64,000 nt of DNA from Maricurvus nonylphenolicus (GTDB taxonomy: Bacteria > Pseudomonadota > Gammaproteobacteria > Pseudomonadales > Cellvibrionaceae): the NCBI RefSeq assembly GCF_042854845.1, contig NZ_AP031498.1:62001-126000 (forward strand), in the 5' to 3' direction. Of this stretch, positions 36,492-45,261 are shown one piece after another. Under the pieces are notes generated by a model. That model did no database searches. It was not told where the DNA came from and saw nothing but the letters and a program-made list of their open reading frames with translations. Positions within the stretch are counted from its first letter, which is position 1. Each line of letters starts with the position of its first letter. The translations under genes were made by a program, and so were the position numbers.

Positions 36492-38069
36492 ATGCTGGAC
36501 CCCGTTATTATCATTGTTGCCCTTGGCGCCGGACTGATTTTTAAGCGCATAGGTTTCCCGCCTATGCTGGGGTACCTGGCTTCAGGCTTTGTGCTGCATG
36601 CGACCATGGACATGAGTGCCAGTGATACGATTCAGACCCTGGCGGATCTGGGCATTACCTTGCTGTTGTTCTCTATTGGTTTGAAGCTCAATCTGCGTGA
36701 TTTGGCTTCGCCACGTCTATGGGGAGTAACCGGTATTCATATGGCGGTATCGGTGGCCTGTATCGGCGGTTTCTTACTGTTGCTCGGTCCTTACCTGGCG
36801 GCCTTATCCGGCCTGGATCCTACCGCCATCTGGACCATCGCCTTTGCCTTGTCCTTCTCCAGTACAGTACTGGCGGTAAAGGTGTTTGAAGAGCAGGGTG
36901 AGAGCGCTGCCTTGCATGCAAAAATTGCCATCGGCATTTTGATTATTCAGGATTTGGTCGCCGTGGTATTTATGGCGGGCAGCACAGGTAAAATTCCGGA
37001 AGCCAGCGCGCTGCTGCTGTTGTTGTTAATTCCCTGTCGGCCATTACTGCACAGATTGTTAAGGGCATGCGGACACGGCGAGTTGATGGTGTTGTTTGGT
37101 TTTGCCATGGCCATCGGCGGTGCGGCCCTGTTTGAATACTTCTATGTGAAGGGTGACCTTGGTGCTCTGATTATGGGCGTTTTGGTGGGTGGCAGCTTAA
37201 AGAGTAACGAGCTGGCCAAGAGCCTGTTAAACCTGAAAGATTTATTCCTGGTGGGATTCTTCCTCATCATTGGCCTTAACGGTTTCCCAAGCCCCGATAT
37301 GATGGTGATGGCGCTAATCCTGGGTGGCGTTATTGCCTACAAACCGTTCCTTTATTACTGGCTAATGACCATGCTCAAGTACCGAGCGCGGACTTCCCTG
37401 TTGGCGTCACTGGCGTTGTTTAATTACAGTGAATTCGGTTTGATTGTCAGTGGCGTGGCGGCACAACAGGGACTGCTGCCAATGGAGTGGGTAACCACCA
37501 TCGCCGTGGCCTTATCGATATCGTTCTTCCTCTCGGTGCCCATCAATGCGCGCGCGGTCAAACTCTACAACAACTACAAAGATGTCTTTACGCGCTTTGA
37601 ACGCAAAACCCGTCTGCCGGGAGAAGAGCCTGTAGATTTAGGTAATGCCCGAGTTTTGGTTTTGGGTATGGGGCGAGTCGGCAGCGGTGTGTATGAATAT
37701 TTGCAAAAATTCTATCCTGAACAAATAGCAGGGATAGAAGAAGGCACTGACAAATTAGCGAGCAAAGCCAAGCAGGGCCTCAATGTTTACCGCGGCGATG
37801 CCAGTGACCGGGACTTTTGGGATCGCATTAATTTAGCCGAAGTCGATTTGATTATGATCAGCCTCACCAACCACACCGAAAATGTGGCGGTGGTCGAGTT
37901 GATTAAAGAGCTGGGTTACAACGGCAAAGTAGCAGTGATCGCACGTTTTGCCGATCAAATGCGTGAGCTGGAAGAACTGGGTTGTATTTCCTACAACTTC
38001 TATGCCGAAGCCGGGCATGGGTTTGCTGAGCATGTGTATGAAAACCTGCAGCAGAAAAATACCGCATGA
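36492..38069 (+). CDS. CPA2-family cation:proton antiporter with TrkA-N domain
   Basis: A 525-residue transporter of the KefB/KefC/YbaL type. Residues about 1-360 form the membrane Na+/H+ exchanger domain with some 10-12 helices (ALSFSSTVLAVKVFEEQGE, family motif). Residues about 385-510 are a cytoplasmic TrkA-N/RCK nucleotide-binding domain (VLVLGMGRVGSGVYEYL). It lacks the C-terminal extension of KefC and a RCK-C domain. It probably exports K+ or Na+ in exchange for protons. Its stop overlaps the next gene in ATGA. Confidence 0.92.
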   Translation: MLDPVIIIVALGAGLIFKRIGFPPMLGYLASGFVLHATMDMSASDTIQTLADLGITLLLFSIGLKLNLRDLASPRLWGVTGIHMAVSVACIGGFLLLLGPYLAALSGLDPTAIWTIAFALSFSSTVLAVKVFEEQGESAALHAKIAIGILIIQDLVAVVFMAGSTGKIPEASALLLLLLIPCRPLLHRLLRACGHGELMVLFGFAMAIGGAALFEYFYVKGDLGALIMGVLVGGSLKSNELAKSLLNLKDLFLVGFFLIIGLNGFPSPDMMVMALILGGVIAYKPFLYYWLMTMLKYRARTSLLASLALFNYSEFGLIVSGVAAQQGLLPMEWVTTIAVALSISFFLSVPINARAVKLYNNYKDVFTRFERKTRLPGEEPVDLGNARVLVLGMGRVGSGVYEYLQKFYPEQIAGIEEGTDKLASKAKQGLNVYRGDASDRDFWDRINLAEVDLIMISLTNHTENVAVVELIKELGYNGKVAVIARFADQMRELEELGCISYNFYAEAGHGFAEHVYENLQQKNTA

Positions 38070-38347
38070 TTTACGCGCGCTTCGTTACTGAAGCAGATAT
38101 CGAAGCGCTGGTCACGCTGCTAAAGCAACACTATAAAAATATTGAGTGGGGTCAGCAGGGGGAAGATTGGATCTGGATTTATCGCGCTGATATGAAAGTG
38201 GAAATTGATAATTTCACGGCCATGATTCATGAAATTAAATCGCCTTCGCAAAATAGGCGTCTGGTAAGACAGGTTATTACCAAGCTTTCAGAGCACTACG
38301 AATTAGATGTGCTGTCTGAGCCAATGCTGGAAGCGCATGAAGAGTAA
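38066..38347 (+). CDS. Small protein co-translated with the antiporter
   Basis: A 93-residue soluble protein (MIYARFVTEADIEAL, rich in charged residues and tryptophan, WGQQGEDWIWIYRAD). No family recognised. Its start overlaps the antiporter stop by four bases (ATGA), typical of translational coupling, so it may be a cytoplasmic regulator of that antiporter. Confidence 0.7.
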   Translation: MIYARFVTEADIEALVTLLKQHYKNIEWGQQGEDWIWIYRADMKVEIDNFTAMIHEIKSPSQNRRLVRQVITKLSEHYELDVLSEPMLEAHEE

Positions 38348-38370
38348 TTGCCTTCCATAATCTAAGGATA

Positions 38371-38395
38371 AAAAGGCCTGCTTAAAGGCAGGCCT
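38371..38395 (-). terminator. Terminator of the Tae4-like operon
   Basis: AGGCCTGC/GCAGGCCT eight-pair stem (38374-38381 with 38388-38395) with a run of A before it on the forward strand, so it ends transcription from the reverse strand. It may also stop the antiporter transcript. Confidence 0.7.
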
Positions 38396-38401
38396 AATGT
38401 A

Positions 38402-38662
38402 TTAAGTGGATGTTGTACTACTTTTGCGGGGCATCCGAATAAACATAATTAATGCGAAAACTACCAGGCCAACAATAATCTGAGACCCGTGAAAGACTTG
38501 TAGTGACCGCTCCAGAACCTCATCAGAAGATGAGAAACTGCCCCAGATAAAGTGGATAATCTCATTTAGATATTGAGCGGTTAATAGTCGAGTACCATAA
38601 ACTGCTATAGCCGTAGCTGTGGCAGCAATAATAAGACGATTTATTTTACTTCCCAAAACCAT
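38402..38662 (-). CDS. Two-helix membrane protein beside the amidase, candidate immunity protein
   Basis: An 86-residue protein with two membrane helices (about 9-28 and 60-78) and a roughly 30-residue loop between them (TAQYLNEIIHFIWGSFSSSDEVLERSLQ), ending in a basic-serine tail. It starts inside the end of the amidase gene (22-base overlap). The Shine-Dalgarno AGGAGG is only one base before the ATG; a TTG two codons in has ideal spacing and may be the true start. Coupling to the amidase gene points to immunity against that enzyme. It is unlike the soluble, signal-peptide-bearing Tai4 proteins of known Tae4 pairs. A holin-like export helper is the alternative. Confidence 0.6.
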   Translation of the reverse strand: MVLGSKINRLIIAATATAIAVYGTRLLTAQYLNEIIHFIWGSFSSSDEVLERSLQVFHGSQIIVGLVVFALIMFIRMPRKSSTTST

Positions 38663-39156
38663 ACCTCCTTGGCCTTACCATATACACCGGACTGCAAGAT
38701 CGTTTCAGTAAACCACACTTGAGATCTTGCATCTGTGAGGCGGTTAAGATTCCAAAGGTCAATATGGTCGCCAGATGAATTCCCTGTACCTTCTTCATTT
38801 GGTCTAACCCAATAATCCTTGAAGAAAATTATCCCTGTCTTACCTTTAAGTTTTTTGCCAATTTCTTTCGGGGGAACCTTTTCGATAGGAGATAAGTGTT
38901 TCAGTTTTGCTTCACTTAGTCCTATAGCAAGCTCTTCAGCTGCAAGTACATGCCCCTTACCTTTGTGACCTTCTTCCCAACAGTGTCGGCTTTGGGGAAC
39001 TAGTTTGGTCGTATCAATGTTGCAGGCAGTGAGTGCTGTGCCAAGGCGCATGGCACATTGATTGGCAAATCTGGGGATCCCATCTTTTTTTAGGCAGGGT
39101 TTACCGGCCTTGGTAACTGTAGGGTGGGCATTCCATAAAGTGGAAAACTTTAACAT
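38641..39156 (-). CDS. Tae4-like peptidoglycan amidase effector
   Basis: A 171-residue protein that matches the type VI secretion amidase effector 4 family: N-terminal FSTLWNAHP, catalytic cysteine C34 in ANQCAMRLG, the GHVLAAEELA block (about 68-77), GIIFFKDYW (108-116) and catalytic histidine H131 in SGDHIDLWN. This family cleaves the D-Glu-mDAP bond in rivals' cell walls. The ATG at 39156 is preceded by AAAGGA, seven bases away; a further in-frame ATG seven codons upstream has no such site. No T6SS structural gene is in the window, so it is an orphan here. It starts 175 bases from tRNA-Arg. Confidence 0.82.
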   Translation of the reverse strand: MLKFSTLWNAHPTVTKAGKPCLKKDGIPRFANQCAMRLGTALTACNIDTTKLVPQSRHCWEEGHKGKGHVLAAEELAIGLSEAKLKHLSPIEKVPPKEIGKKLKGKTGIIFFKDYWVRPNEEGTGNSSGDHIDLWNLNRLTDARSQVWFTETILQSGVYGKAKEVWFWEVK

Positions 39157-39331
39157 TGAAGAATCCTTTCTATTCAATATATCAAAGGCGATAGTAGCAG
39201 ACTCAATACAACCTCTTTAACGAAAAGAGCATAAGTTACTGAAAATCATACTTTGTAATTAGGAGGCTGGTGTGAAGCTGAGATGAGTACAGGTTTGGGA
39301 GGGTTAACGTAATTTGGATAAAGACAGGAGA

Positions 39332-39408
39332 TGGCCCGCCCTAGAGGATTCGAACCTCTGACCTTCGCCTCCGGAGGGCGACGCTCTATCCAGCTGAGCT
39401 AAGGGCGG
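39332..39408 (-). tRNA. tRNA-Arg (anticodon CCG)
   Basis: 77 bases on the reverse strand. Acceptor stem CCGCCCT/AGGGCGG with discriminator G and encoded CCA; D arm GCTC...GAGC; anticodon stem TCGCC/GGCGA with loop CTCCGGA (anticodon CCG); T arm AGAGG-TTCGAAT-CCTCT. Reads CGG codons. Confidence 0.96.
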
Positions 39409-39514
39409 TTAGACGGCGCCATAATACGCATCTAGGCCCTATGAGTCCATGGTTTTTACTGGGTGAGGTTGGGCTAGAGGGGACTAGAAAAGCCCCCTGC
39501 GCTACGGCGGGTGA

Positions 39515-41053
39515 TTACATCACCACTTCAATCAAACGCGGCCCTTTGGTGCTCATCGCTTCTTTAAACTGCGCTTCAAACTCCTCAATGGTTTTGGCCT
39601 GAGAAGCTTTAACGCCCATCCCCTCAGCAATCTTGGTCCACTCCAAGCCTGGGTTGTTTAGGCTCAGCATGGATTGCGCACGTTCACCGGGGTTTTCCAC
39701 ACCCACTCGCATCAATTCCAGATTCAGCACGGCGTAGCTGCTGTTGTTGTAGATCACCACACACACATCCAGATTCTCGCGGGCCATGGTCCACAGGGAC
39801 TGGTTGGTGTACATGGCGCTACCGTCGGCTTGCAGGTTGATGACTTTGCGATCCGGGCAGGCTACCGCTGCACCCAGGGCTAGTGGCAGGCCTTGGCCAA
39901 TAGCACCACCGGTCAGGGTCATCCAATCGTGGGGGGCGGCGGCATCGTGGTAGCCGTAGGAGAAGATACCGGAGGTGTTGGATTCATCGGAGACGATGGC
40001 TTGCTCGGGCATATAGTTGGCGATAACAGCGCCCACGGCTTCACCGGTCAGTGGGCCTTCTTTGGGGATTTCTGGCAGCTCGGGATCCGGTTGGGCTTCA
40101 TAGGCTGGCGCTTCGAGGGCTTCCGCCAGGGCTTCCAGGGCGGCGATTTGATCCTGAATCGGTGTGGCCAGGGTTTGCACATTACAGTCTTCAGCCCACA
40201 GTGTGCTGGGTTTTTCCGGGTAGGCGAAGAAGGATACCGGGGCTTTGGTGCCGATTACGATCAGATCCTTTATGTCTTTAATGGTGTCTGAGGCAAACTC
40301 TGCCAGGTAAGGTAGGCGCTCAATGGTTGGGCGGCCACGACCGCGCTGGATGCGGGCGGGGAAAACTTCGGAAATAATCCGCGCGCCGGTAGCTGCGGCA
40401 ATACGGCAGGCGGCTTTTAGGCCGTCTTCACGCAGGGCTTTGCCGCCTACAAACAAGCAGGCGCTATCGCTGTTGCGCAGTGTCTCGGCAATTTGGCTGA
40501 TGGTTTCATCGCTGGCCTTTTCCGGTGCGGGAATCGCGGGGGCTGGTACTGGCTCGGCACCTTCGGTCCAGGCGTAGTTAGCTGGCACAATCAAGTTGGC
40601 CGAGCGGCCTTGGTAAGACGCAGCTACAGCATCGGCGCCATCCTGGGCCATGCTGGTGTGGGATTCACTGGTACGGTTCCAGTCACTGGTCAGGGCGATA
40701 TGGCCAGGCACATCGGAGGTGAGTGGCGCATCCAGTGGCAGATGGTAGGTGGCGTGATCACCGACAATATTCACAATGGGGGTGAAGGCTCGTTTGGCAT
40801 TGTGCAGGTTAGCCATGCCGTTGGAAAAACCGGAGCCCAGGTGCAGCAGGGTGGCGGCGGGTTTGTCGGCCATGCGGCCGTAGCCGTCGGCAGCACCGGT
40901 TACCACACCTTCAAACAGGCCCAGAATCGGGCGCATACCGGGAATCTTGTCGATGGCCGCCACCAACTGCATTTCCGAGGTGCCAGGGTTGGCAAAGCAC
41001 ACTTCCACATCGCTATCGATCAGGGTTTGTAACAGGGCTTCTGCACCATTCAT
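39515..41053 (-). CDS. Thiamine-diphosphate enzyme, acetolactate synthase large-subunit-like
   Basis: A 512-residue enzyme of the acetolactate synthase/benzoylformate decarboxylase/oxalyl-CoA decarboxylase superfamily. The catalytic glutamate is in LGLFEGVVTGAADGYGRM (about residue 48), and the ThDP-binding stretch is LQADGSAMYTNQSLWTMARENL...YNN. It lacks the typical IlvB length of about 560-570 and no small subunit is near, so it is probably a catabolic carboligase or decarboxylase, not the branched-chain enzyme. Divergent from an AraC regulator that may control it. Confidence 0.85.
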   Translation of the reverse strand: MNGAEALLQTLIDSDVEVCFANPGTSEMQLVAAIDKIPGMRPILGLFEGVVTGAADGYGRMADKPAATLLHLGSGFSNGMANLHNAKRAFTPIVNIVGDHATYHLPLDAPLTSDVPGHIALTSDWNRTSESHTSMAQDGADAVAASYQGRSANLIVPANYAWTEGAEPVPAPAIPAPEKASDETISQIAETLRNSDSACLFVGGKALREDGLKAACRIAAATGARIISEVFPARIQRGRGRPTIERLPYLAEFASDTIKDIKDLIVIGTKAPVSFFAYPEKPSTLWAEDCNVQTLATPIQDQIAALEALAEALEAPAYEAQPDPELPEIPKEGPLTGEAVGAVIANYMPEQAIVSDESNTSGIFSYGYHDAAAPHDWMTLTGGAIGQGLPLALGAAVACPDRKVINLQADGSAMYTNQSLWTMARENLDVCVVIYNNSSYAVLNLELMRVGVENPGERAQSMLSLNNPGLEWTKIAEGMGVKASQAKTIEEFEAQFKEAMSTKGPRLIEVVM

Positions 41054-41193
41054 ACTCTCACTCCAATATCATTCATTGTCATTCTGTATAGATTCTCTAT
41101 AGCCTTAAGGTAGTAGAATGGCTGGCATTAAACGAGAGCCGAGCGTGACAGCCCCTAGCAATTAATGACAGGGCATTGGTGGCAAGAAACTTT

Positions 41194-42210
41194 ATGACGC
41201 AATCTTCACAACAATCATCGTTATCCGGATGGGTGCAGGCCATTGTCCGTGGTCTGGAAGACAGCGGTGTAGATACTCAGTCACTGTTCCGCGAGCTGGG
41301 GATGGAGGTTGAGCACCTCAATGGCCTGGATTACCGCTTTGATCAGGAGCAAGTCACGCGGCTGTGGCTGCGGGCGGAAGAGCTCAGTGGTGACCCCAAT
41401 TTAGGCTTAAAAGCCGCAATGCATTTACGGCCGCAAAACCTGCATGCTGTGGGTTATGCCATGAGTTGCAGCGCTACGGTGAGGGATGCCTGGCAACGTT
41501 TTGTGCGCTTTCGCCACCTGTTGGCGGATTCGGCAACTCTGGATCTGGTTGAAGAGGCCGATTGTTATCGTTTGACCCTGAGTATCGAAACCCTGGGGCT
41601 GCCGGCTGCCGCTTCGGCCTACGATTTAAGCATGGCTGGAGCCGTTAATTTGGCGCGCTGGATTTTGGATGACAACACGGTCGCCCCCTTATCTGTAGGC
41701 TTCAGTCATGCCGCGCCGGGCGATGACAGTATGTTCCGTGAGTTTTTTGCCTGCCCGGTACGGTTCGATCAACCGCAAACCGAGATGCGGTTTACCAAAA
41801 GCCTACTTGAGAGATCCGTGCCCACCGCCAATGAAGAGCTGGCCAGCGTACTGGATGACCTGTCGGCCAAGTATTTGGGTAAACGTATGGAAGGCTCTTT
41901 CGCCCAACAAGTGCGAGATTGCCTGATCACGCTGCTGCCCAAAGGTGAGCCCAGCAAGGCCGCCGTGGCAGAGGCCTTGCAGCTCAACCAGCGTACCCTG
42001 TTACGCCGTCTGCAAAGTGAAAATACCACCTATCAGGCCATACTGGATCAGCTGCGGGAGGAGATGGCCTACGGTTACCTCAAGCGTCAGGATATCTCAC
42101 TGGAAGAGGCTGCTTACTTACTGGGCTTTTCCGATGTCAGCACCTTTTCCCGTGCCTTTCGTCGCTGGACAGGCAAGAGCCCCGGCCAGTGGCGCAGCCT
42201 GTCGAGCTGA
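41194..42210 (+). CDS. AraC-family transcription regulator
   Basis: A 338-residue regulator: N-terminal arabinose-binding-type domain (about 15-195) and C-terminal HTH (about 240-335; SKAAVAEALQLNQRTLLRRLQ, DISLEEAAYLLGFSDVSTFSRAFRRWTGKSPGQWR). TTG at 41176 and GTG at 41179 lie upstream in frame, but ATG 41194 (MTQSSQQSSLSG) is the plausible start. It is 140 bases from, and divergent to, the thiamine-diphosphate enzyme gene; the shared intergenic region should contain its operator. Confidence 0.9.
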   Translation: MTQSSQQSSLSGWVQAIVRGLEDSGVDTQSLFRELGMEVEHLNGLDYRFDQEQVTRLWLRAEELSGDPNLGLKAAMHLRPQNLHAVGYAMSCSATVRDAWQRFVRFRHLLADSATLDLVEEADCYRLTLSIETLGLPAAASAYDLSMAGAVNLARWILDDNTVAPLSVGFSHAAPGDDSMFREFFACPVRFDQPQTEMRFTKSLLERSVPTANEELASVLDDLSAKYLGKRMEGSFAQQVRDCLITLLPKGEPSKAAVAEALQLNQRTLLRRLQSENTTYQAILDQLREEMAYGYLKRQDISLEEAAYLLGFSDVSTFSRAFRRWTGKSPGQWRSLSS

Positions 42211-42326
42211 GCTAATTTTCGAGCATTGCCCCGGCACAATTCCCTCACTTGCATAAGGTTTTTTGCTTATGGCGGTTTTTCGCTATAATGCCGCCCAATT
42301 TAAGAAAACCCTTTGAGGATGACACC

Positions 42327-42752
42327 GTGAGCCAACTGAAAAAACTGACCGCTGCAGCGGCTGCATGCCTGGGCCTGGCCCTGTCTGTAACCAGCTTTGC
42401 TGCTTCTGACCTGACCGAAGCCCTGCAAGAGCGCATCAAGCCTGTGGGCGAAGTGTGCATGGAAGGCAGTGACTGTGCTGCGGCACCGGTAGCAGCGGGT
42501 GGCGGCGAGCCTCGCAGTGGTGCTGATGTATACACCACCAAATGTGCAGCTTGTCACGGTACTGGCGCTGCTGGTGCGCCTAAGTTCGGCGCTGCTGGCG
42601 ACTGGGCTCCTCGCGTAGGTAAAGGCATGGATACTTTGTACACCAACGCCATCAGCGGTTTCAACGGCATGCCTGCCAAAGGCCTGTGCATGGACTGTTC
42701 TGATGATGAGCTGAAAGCCGCCGTTGATCACATGGTAGACGGCAGCAAATAA
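42327..42752 (+). CDS. Cytochrome c5-like periplasmic c-type cytochrome
   Basis: A 141-residue protein with a signal peptide (about 1-25, ending VTSFA) and one heme-binding site CAACH (about residue 74), followed by AGAPKFGAAGDWAPRVGKGMDTLYTNAI and an axial methionine candidate in GFNGMPAKG, the layout of cytochrome c5. A disulfide-like pair C-x-x-x (CMDCSDDEL) is near the C-terminus, as in that family. I take the GTG at 42327, with GAGGAT upstream. Probably an electron carrier to a terminal oxidase or peroxidase. Confidence 0.92.
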   Translation: MSQLKKLTAAAAACLGLALSVTSFAASDLTEALQERIKPVGEVCMEGSDCAAAPVAAGGGEPRSGADVYTTKCAACHGTGAAGAPKFGAAGDWAPRVGKGMDTLYTNAISGFNGMPAKGLCMDCSDDELKAAVDHMVDGSK

Positions 42753-42770
42753 GATTGCCGATTACGAGAA

Positions 42771-42802
42771 AAGCCGCTGAAGTCACCTTCAGCGGCTTTT
42801 TT
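42771..42802 (+). terminator. Terminator of the cytochrome gene
   Basis: AAGCCGCTGAAG/CTTCAGCGGCTT 12-pair stem, loop TCAC, then T residues. Very strong. Confidence 0.92.
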
Positions 42803-42851
42803 GTGTCTGGCGAAAGAGTTACTGAATGGCTCGGGGCCATTAACCGCCGAT

Positions 42852-43625
42852 TCAGCTTAGCTCGATATCATAATCCATGATCACGGGCATATGGCTGGAG
42901 AACTGTTGGTTCTTGTAAACAACCCCGTACTCCACTCGGCCTTTGAGGTTGTTGGAGGTTACCTGATAATCGGTACGCCAGCCGTCGCCTTTGCCGGCTT
43001 CGCCTGCTGGCCACCAGGTGTACTCGTCGGAATCCTTATTAACCCGGCGGAAGGCATCAACGTAGCCCAACTGGTTAAACAGCTGGTCCATCCATTGTTG
43101 CTCATGGGGCAGGAAGCCGGAGTTGCTGTCGTTGTCCTGCCAGTTTTGTACGTCCTGGCGGCGGTGAGCCATCGCCCAGTTGCCACAGAAGATATAATCC
43201 CGGCGCTTGCGGGTAATCTTGTTGAGGTGGGCCTGGAAATCATCAAAGAATTTGATTTTCACTTCCTGGCTTTCCAATTCACTGGTGGCTGAAGGCGCCA
43301 ACAGTGAGCCGACACTGATATGCTCGAAGTCGGCCTGGAGGTAGCGGCCCTCCATATCAACACCGCTGGAAAAACCCAAGCCGTAGATCAGGGCCTTGGG
43401 CTGATGACGGGTATAGATGGCAACACCGTTGTAATGTTCGATGCCGGAGTCGAAAAAATAGGCGAAATAGCCGTCCAGGTGAAACGGCTCAGTATCAACT
43501 TCGTATTCCTGGGCGCGCAGGTCTTGCAGGCAGATGATGTCGGCATCCTGCTCAGCAAGCCATGTGTACAACCCTCTTTGCGCAGCCTGATGTATACCGT
43601 CTACGCTAAGACTTATAATTCGCAT
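42852..43625 (-). CDS. crc: Catabolite repression control protein Crc
   Basis: Partner of Hfq in translational catabolite repression in pseudomonads. The 257-residue protein has the exonuclease III fold and the pseudomonad Crc signatures (MRIISLSVDGI, HLDGYFAYFFDSG, GRYLQADF, KRRDYIFCGNWAMAHRRQDVQNW, FSSHMPVIMDYD). Nuclease residues are altered: the catalytic glutamate site reads CLQD, and the GDxN metal site reads CGNW, so it is presumably not a nuclease. The 256-base intergenic spacer to pyrE (divergent) is the conserved crc/pyrE arrangement of Pseudomonas. Confidence 0.9.
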   Translation of the reverse strand: MRIISLSVDGIHQAAQRGLYTWLAEQDADIICLQDLRAQEYEVDTEPFHLDGYFAYFFDSGIEHYNGVAIYTRHQPKALIYGLGFSSGVDMEGRYLQADFEHISVGSLLAPSATSELESQEVKIKFFDDFQAHLNKITRKRRDYIFCGNWAMAHRRQDVQNWQDNDSNSGFLPHEQQWMDQLFNQLGYVDAFRRVNKDSDEYTWWPAGEAGKGDGWRTDYQVTSNNLKGRVEYGVVYKNQQFSSHMPVIMDYDIELS

Positions 43626-43880
43626 ATTAGCCCCTTAATTGCGGACTGTGTATGATACCCGAGCTTTATGCTTTTTTGTTAGTAGTATCATTTTTGTGAT
43701 TATGGTTTTGTTAATATAGTTGGTTAAAAAACCATCACCGACGCCGAGGAGCGCGTTGGATAAAATGCCGAGGTTATTTTTTATATTGTTAACCTGGGCT
43801 TTACCGAGGTCATCACGCCGGAAGAGGCGTGTGAAAAGTGACCTGATTTTTTAAAGTTAGAACATTTACAGGAATATGCC

Positions 43881-44525
43881 ATGCAGCAGTACCAGCGTGA
43901 CTTCATCGAGCTGGCCATTAAACACGAAGCTCTGTGTTTTGGAGAATTCACCCTTAAGTCCGGTCGTACCAGCCCTTACTTTTTTAATGCCGGTAAATTT
44001 CAAACCGGTAGCGCCCTGGCCGCGCTGGGACGCTTTTACGCCGATGCTATTGTGGACGCGGGTTTGGATTACGATGTGGTGTTTGGCCCTGCCTACAAGG
44101 GTATCCCATTGGCGGCAACCACCGCGGTAGCATTGGCCGATGGCCATCAACAGGACAAGCCCTACTGCTTTAACCGCAAAGAGGCCAAAGACCACGGTGA
44201 AGGTGGTAATCTGGTAGGTGCGCCACTGGATGGTAAGATCCTGATTATTGACGATGTCATCACTGCCGGTACTGCCGTGCGCGAAGTGATGAGTATTATT
44301 GAAGCCGCCGGCGCCAAACCTGCTGCCGTGGTGATTGGCTTAAATCGCCAGGAGAAGGGCAAAGGTGAATTATCGGCGATTCAGGAAGTCGAAAAGGAAT
44401 ACGGTATTCCTGTTGTCAGCATTGTGAAGCTCGATGACATTATCAGCTTCCTGGAAGAGAAAGGTGGGCAGGATGAGATGGTTGCGGCCATTCGTGCTTA
44501 CCGTGAACAGTATGGTGTAAGTTAA
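43881..44525 (+). CDS. pyrE: Orotate phosphoribosyltransferase
   Basis: Makes OMP from orotate and PRPP in pyrimidine synthesis. The 214 residues end in the expected YGVS; the PRPP-binding motif is ILIIDDVITAGTA, with FGPAYKGIPLAATTAVAL. Upstream, a CACGCC/GGCGTG hairpin at 43814-43831 followed by T residues at 43847 could be an attenuator, but no leader peptide is evident. Confidence 0.97.
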   Translation: MQQYQRDFIELAIKHEALCFGEFTLKSGRTSPYFFNAGKFQTGSALAALGRFYADAIVDAGLDYDVVFGPAYKGIPLAATTAVALADGHQQDKPYCFNRKEAKDHGEGGNLVGAPLDGKILIIDDVITAGTAVREVMSIIEAAGAKPAAVVIGLNRQEKGKGELSAIQEVEKEYGIPVVSIVKLDDIISFLEEKGGQDEMVAAIRAYREQYGVS

Positions 44526-44543
44526 AATCCGATCTTAAGGCGT

Positions 44544-45185
44544 ATGAAGTTGATCAAGCGGCTATCGAATAAACAAACTCTAAGCTCGCTGCTGCAAGCA
44601 GGTGTGTTGGGTGTGTGTATAACATTGGCGCCAGCCTTAAGTCAGGCGGCTGAGCGTGTGCTTTATCGCTATGTCAACGAAAAGGGGGTTAAGGTAATGA
44701 ATCATTCCATACCCCCTGAGTACGCCCAGAAAGGCTATGAAGTTGTTACGCCATCCGGCAAAGTGATTAAAGTTGTGCCGCCGGCAATCAGCAGAGAAGA
44801 AGCCGCAAAACGCAATGCGCAAAAAGCTGAAGCTGATCGCTTAGCGGAGTGGGATGCCAAACTGACCCGCCGTTACAGCCGTGTTGCCGATATTGAAGCG
44901 GCGAAAAAGCGCAAACTGCAGGAGCTGGAAGGCAATATCACGATTCTGGAAGGTAACCTCAGAGGCTTGAAAAGCCAGGTTGCCCAACAGCAAGGCCGTG
45001 CCGCTGACAGTGAACGCGCAGGTCGCCAAGTGCCTGAGGCGGTTATCAATACCATTAAAGCACTTGAGGAAGAAGTAGCTATTACCGAATTCCAGATTTC
45101 CCAGCGTCGTGAGGAATACAACGAAATCGCCGCACGCTTCGATCGCGATATCGAGCGCTTCCGCGTGATTCGCCCAGGCAGTTAA
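44544..45185 (+). CDS. DUF4124-domain secreted protein with coiled coil
   Basis: A 213-residue exported protein: signal peptide (about 1-35), a DUF4124-like domain (about 38-75; RVLYRYVNEKGVKVMNHSIPPEYAQKGYEVV) and a long charged coiled coil (80-205, with ELEGNITILEGNL and EEEVAITEFQISQRREEY). Function of the family unknown; probably a periplasmic envelope protein. It lies 18 bases after pyrE and is probably co-transcribed. Confidence 0.82.
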   Translation: MKLIKRLSNKQTLSSLLQAGVLGVCITLAPALSQAAERVLYRYVNEKGVKVMNHSIPPEYAQKGYEVVTPSGKVIKVVPPAISREEAAKRNAQKAEADRLAEWDAKLTRRYSRVADIEAAKKRKLQELEGNITILEGNLRGLKSQVAQQQGRAADSERAGRQVPEAVINTIKALEEEVAITEFQISQRREEYNEIAARFDRDIERFRVIRPGS

Positions 45186-45261
45186 GCTTTAACTGCCTGT
45201 CCTGCCTTTATAAAAATCTTATAAATATAAGCCCGACCTAATTAACCAAAGGAGTGTCCTC

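Noticed and set aside
38402..39156. Prophage or T6SS island at the tRNA-Arg locus
   Set aside because: Only the two-gene unit is present; no integrase, no direct repeat of the tRNA 3' end and no structural secretion gene in reach.
40493..41032. 179-residue forward frame opposite the thiamine-diphosphate enzyme
   Set aside because: Shadow of the real gene; glycine/glutamine-rich with no plausible domain.
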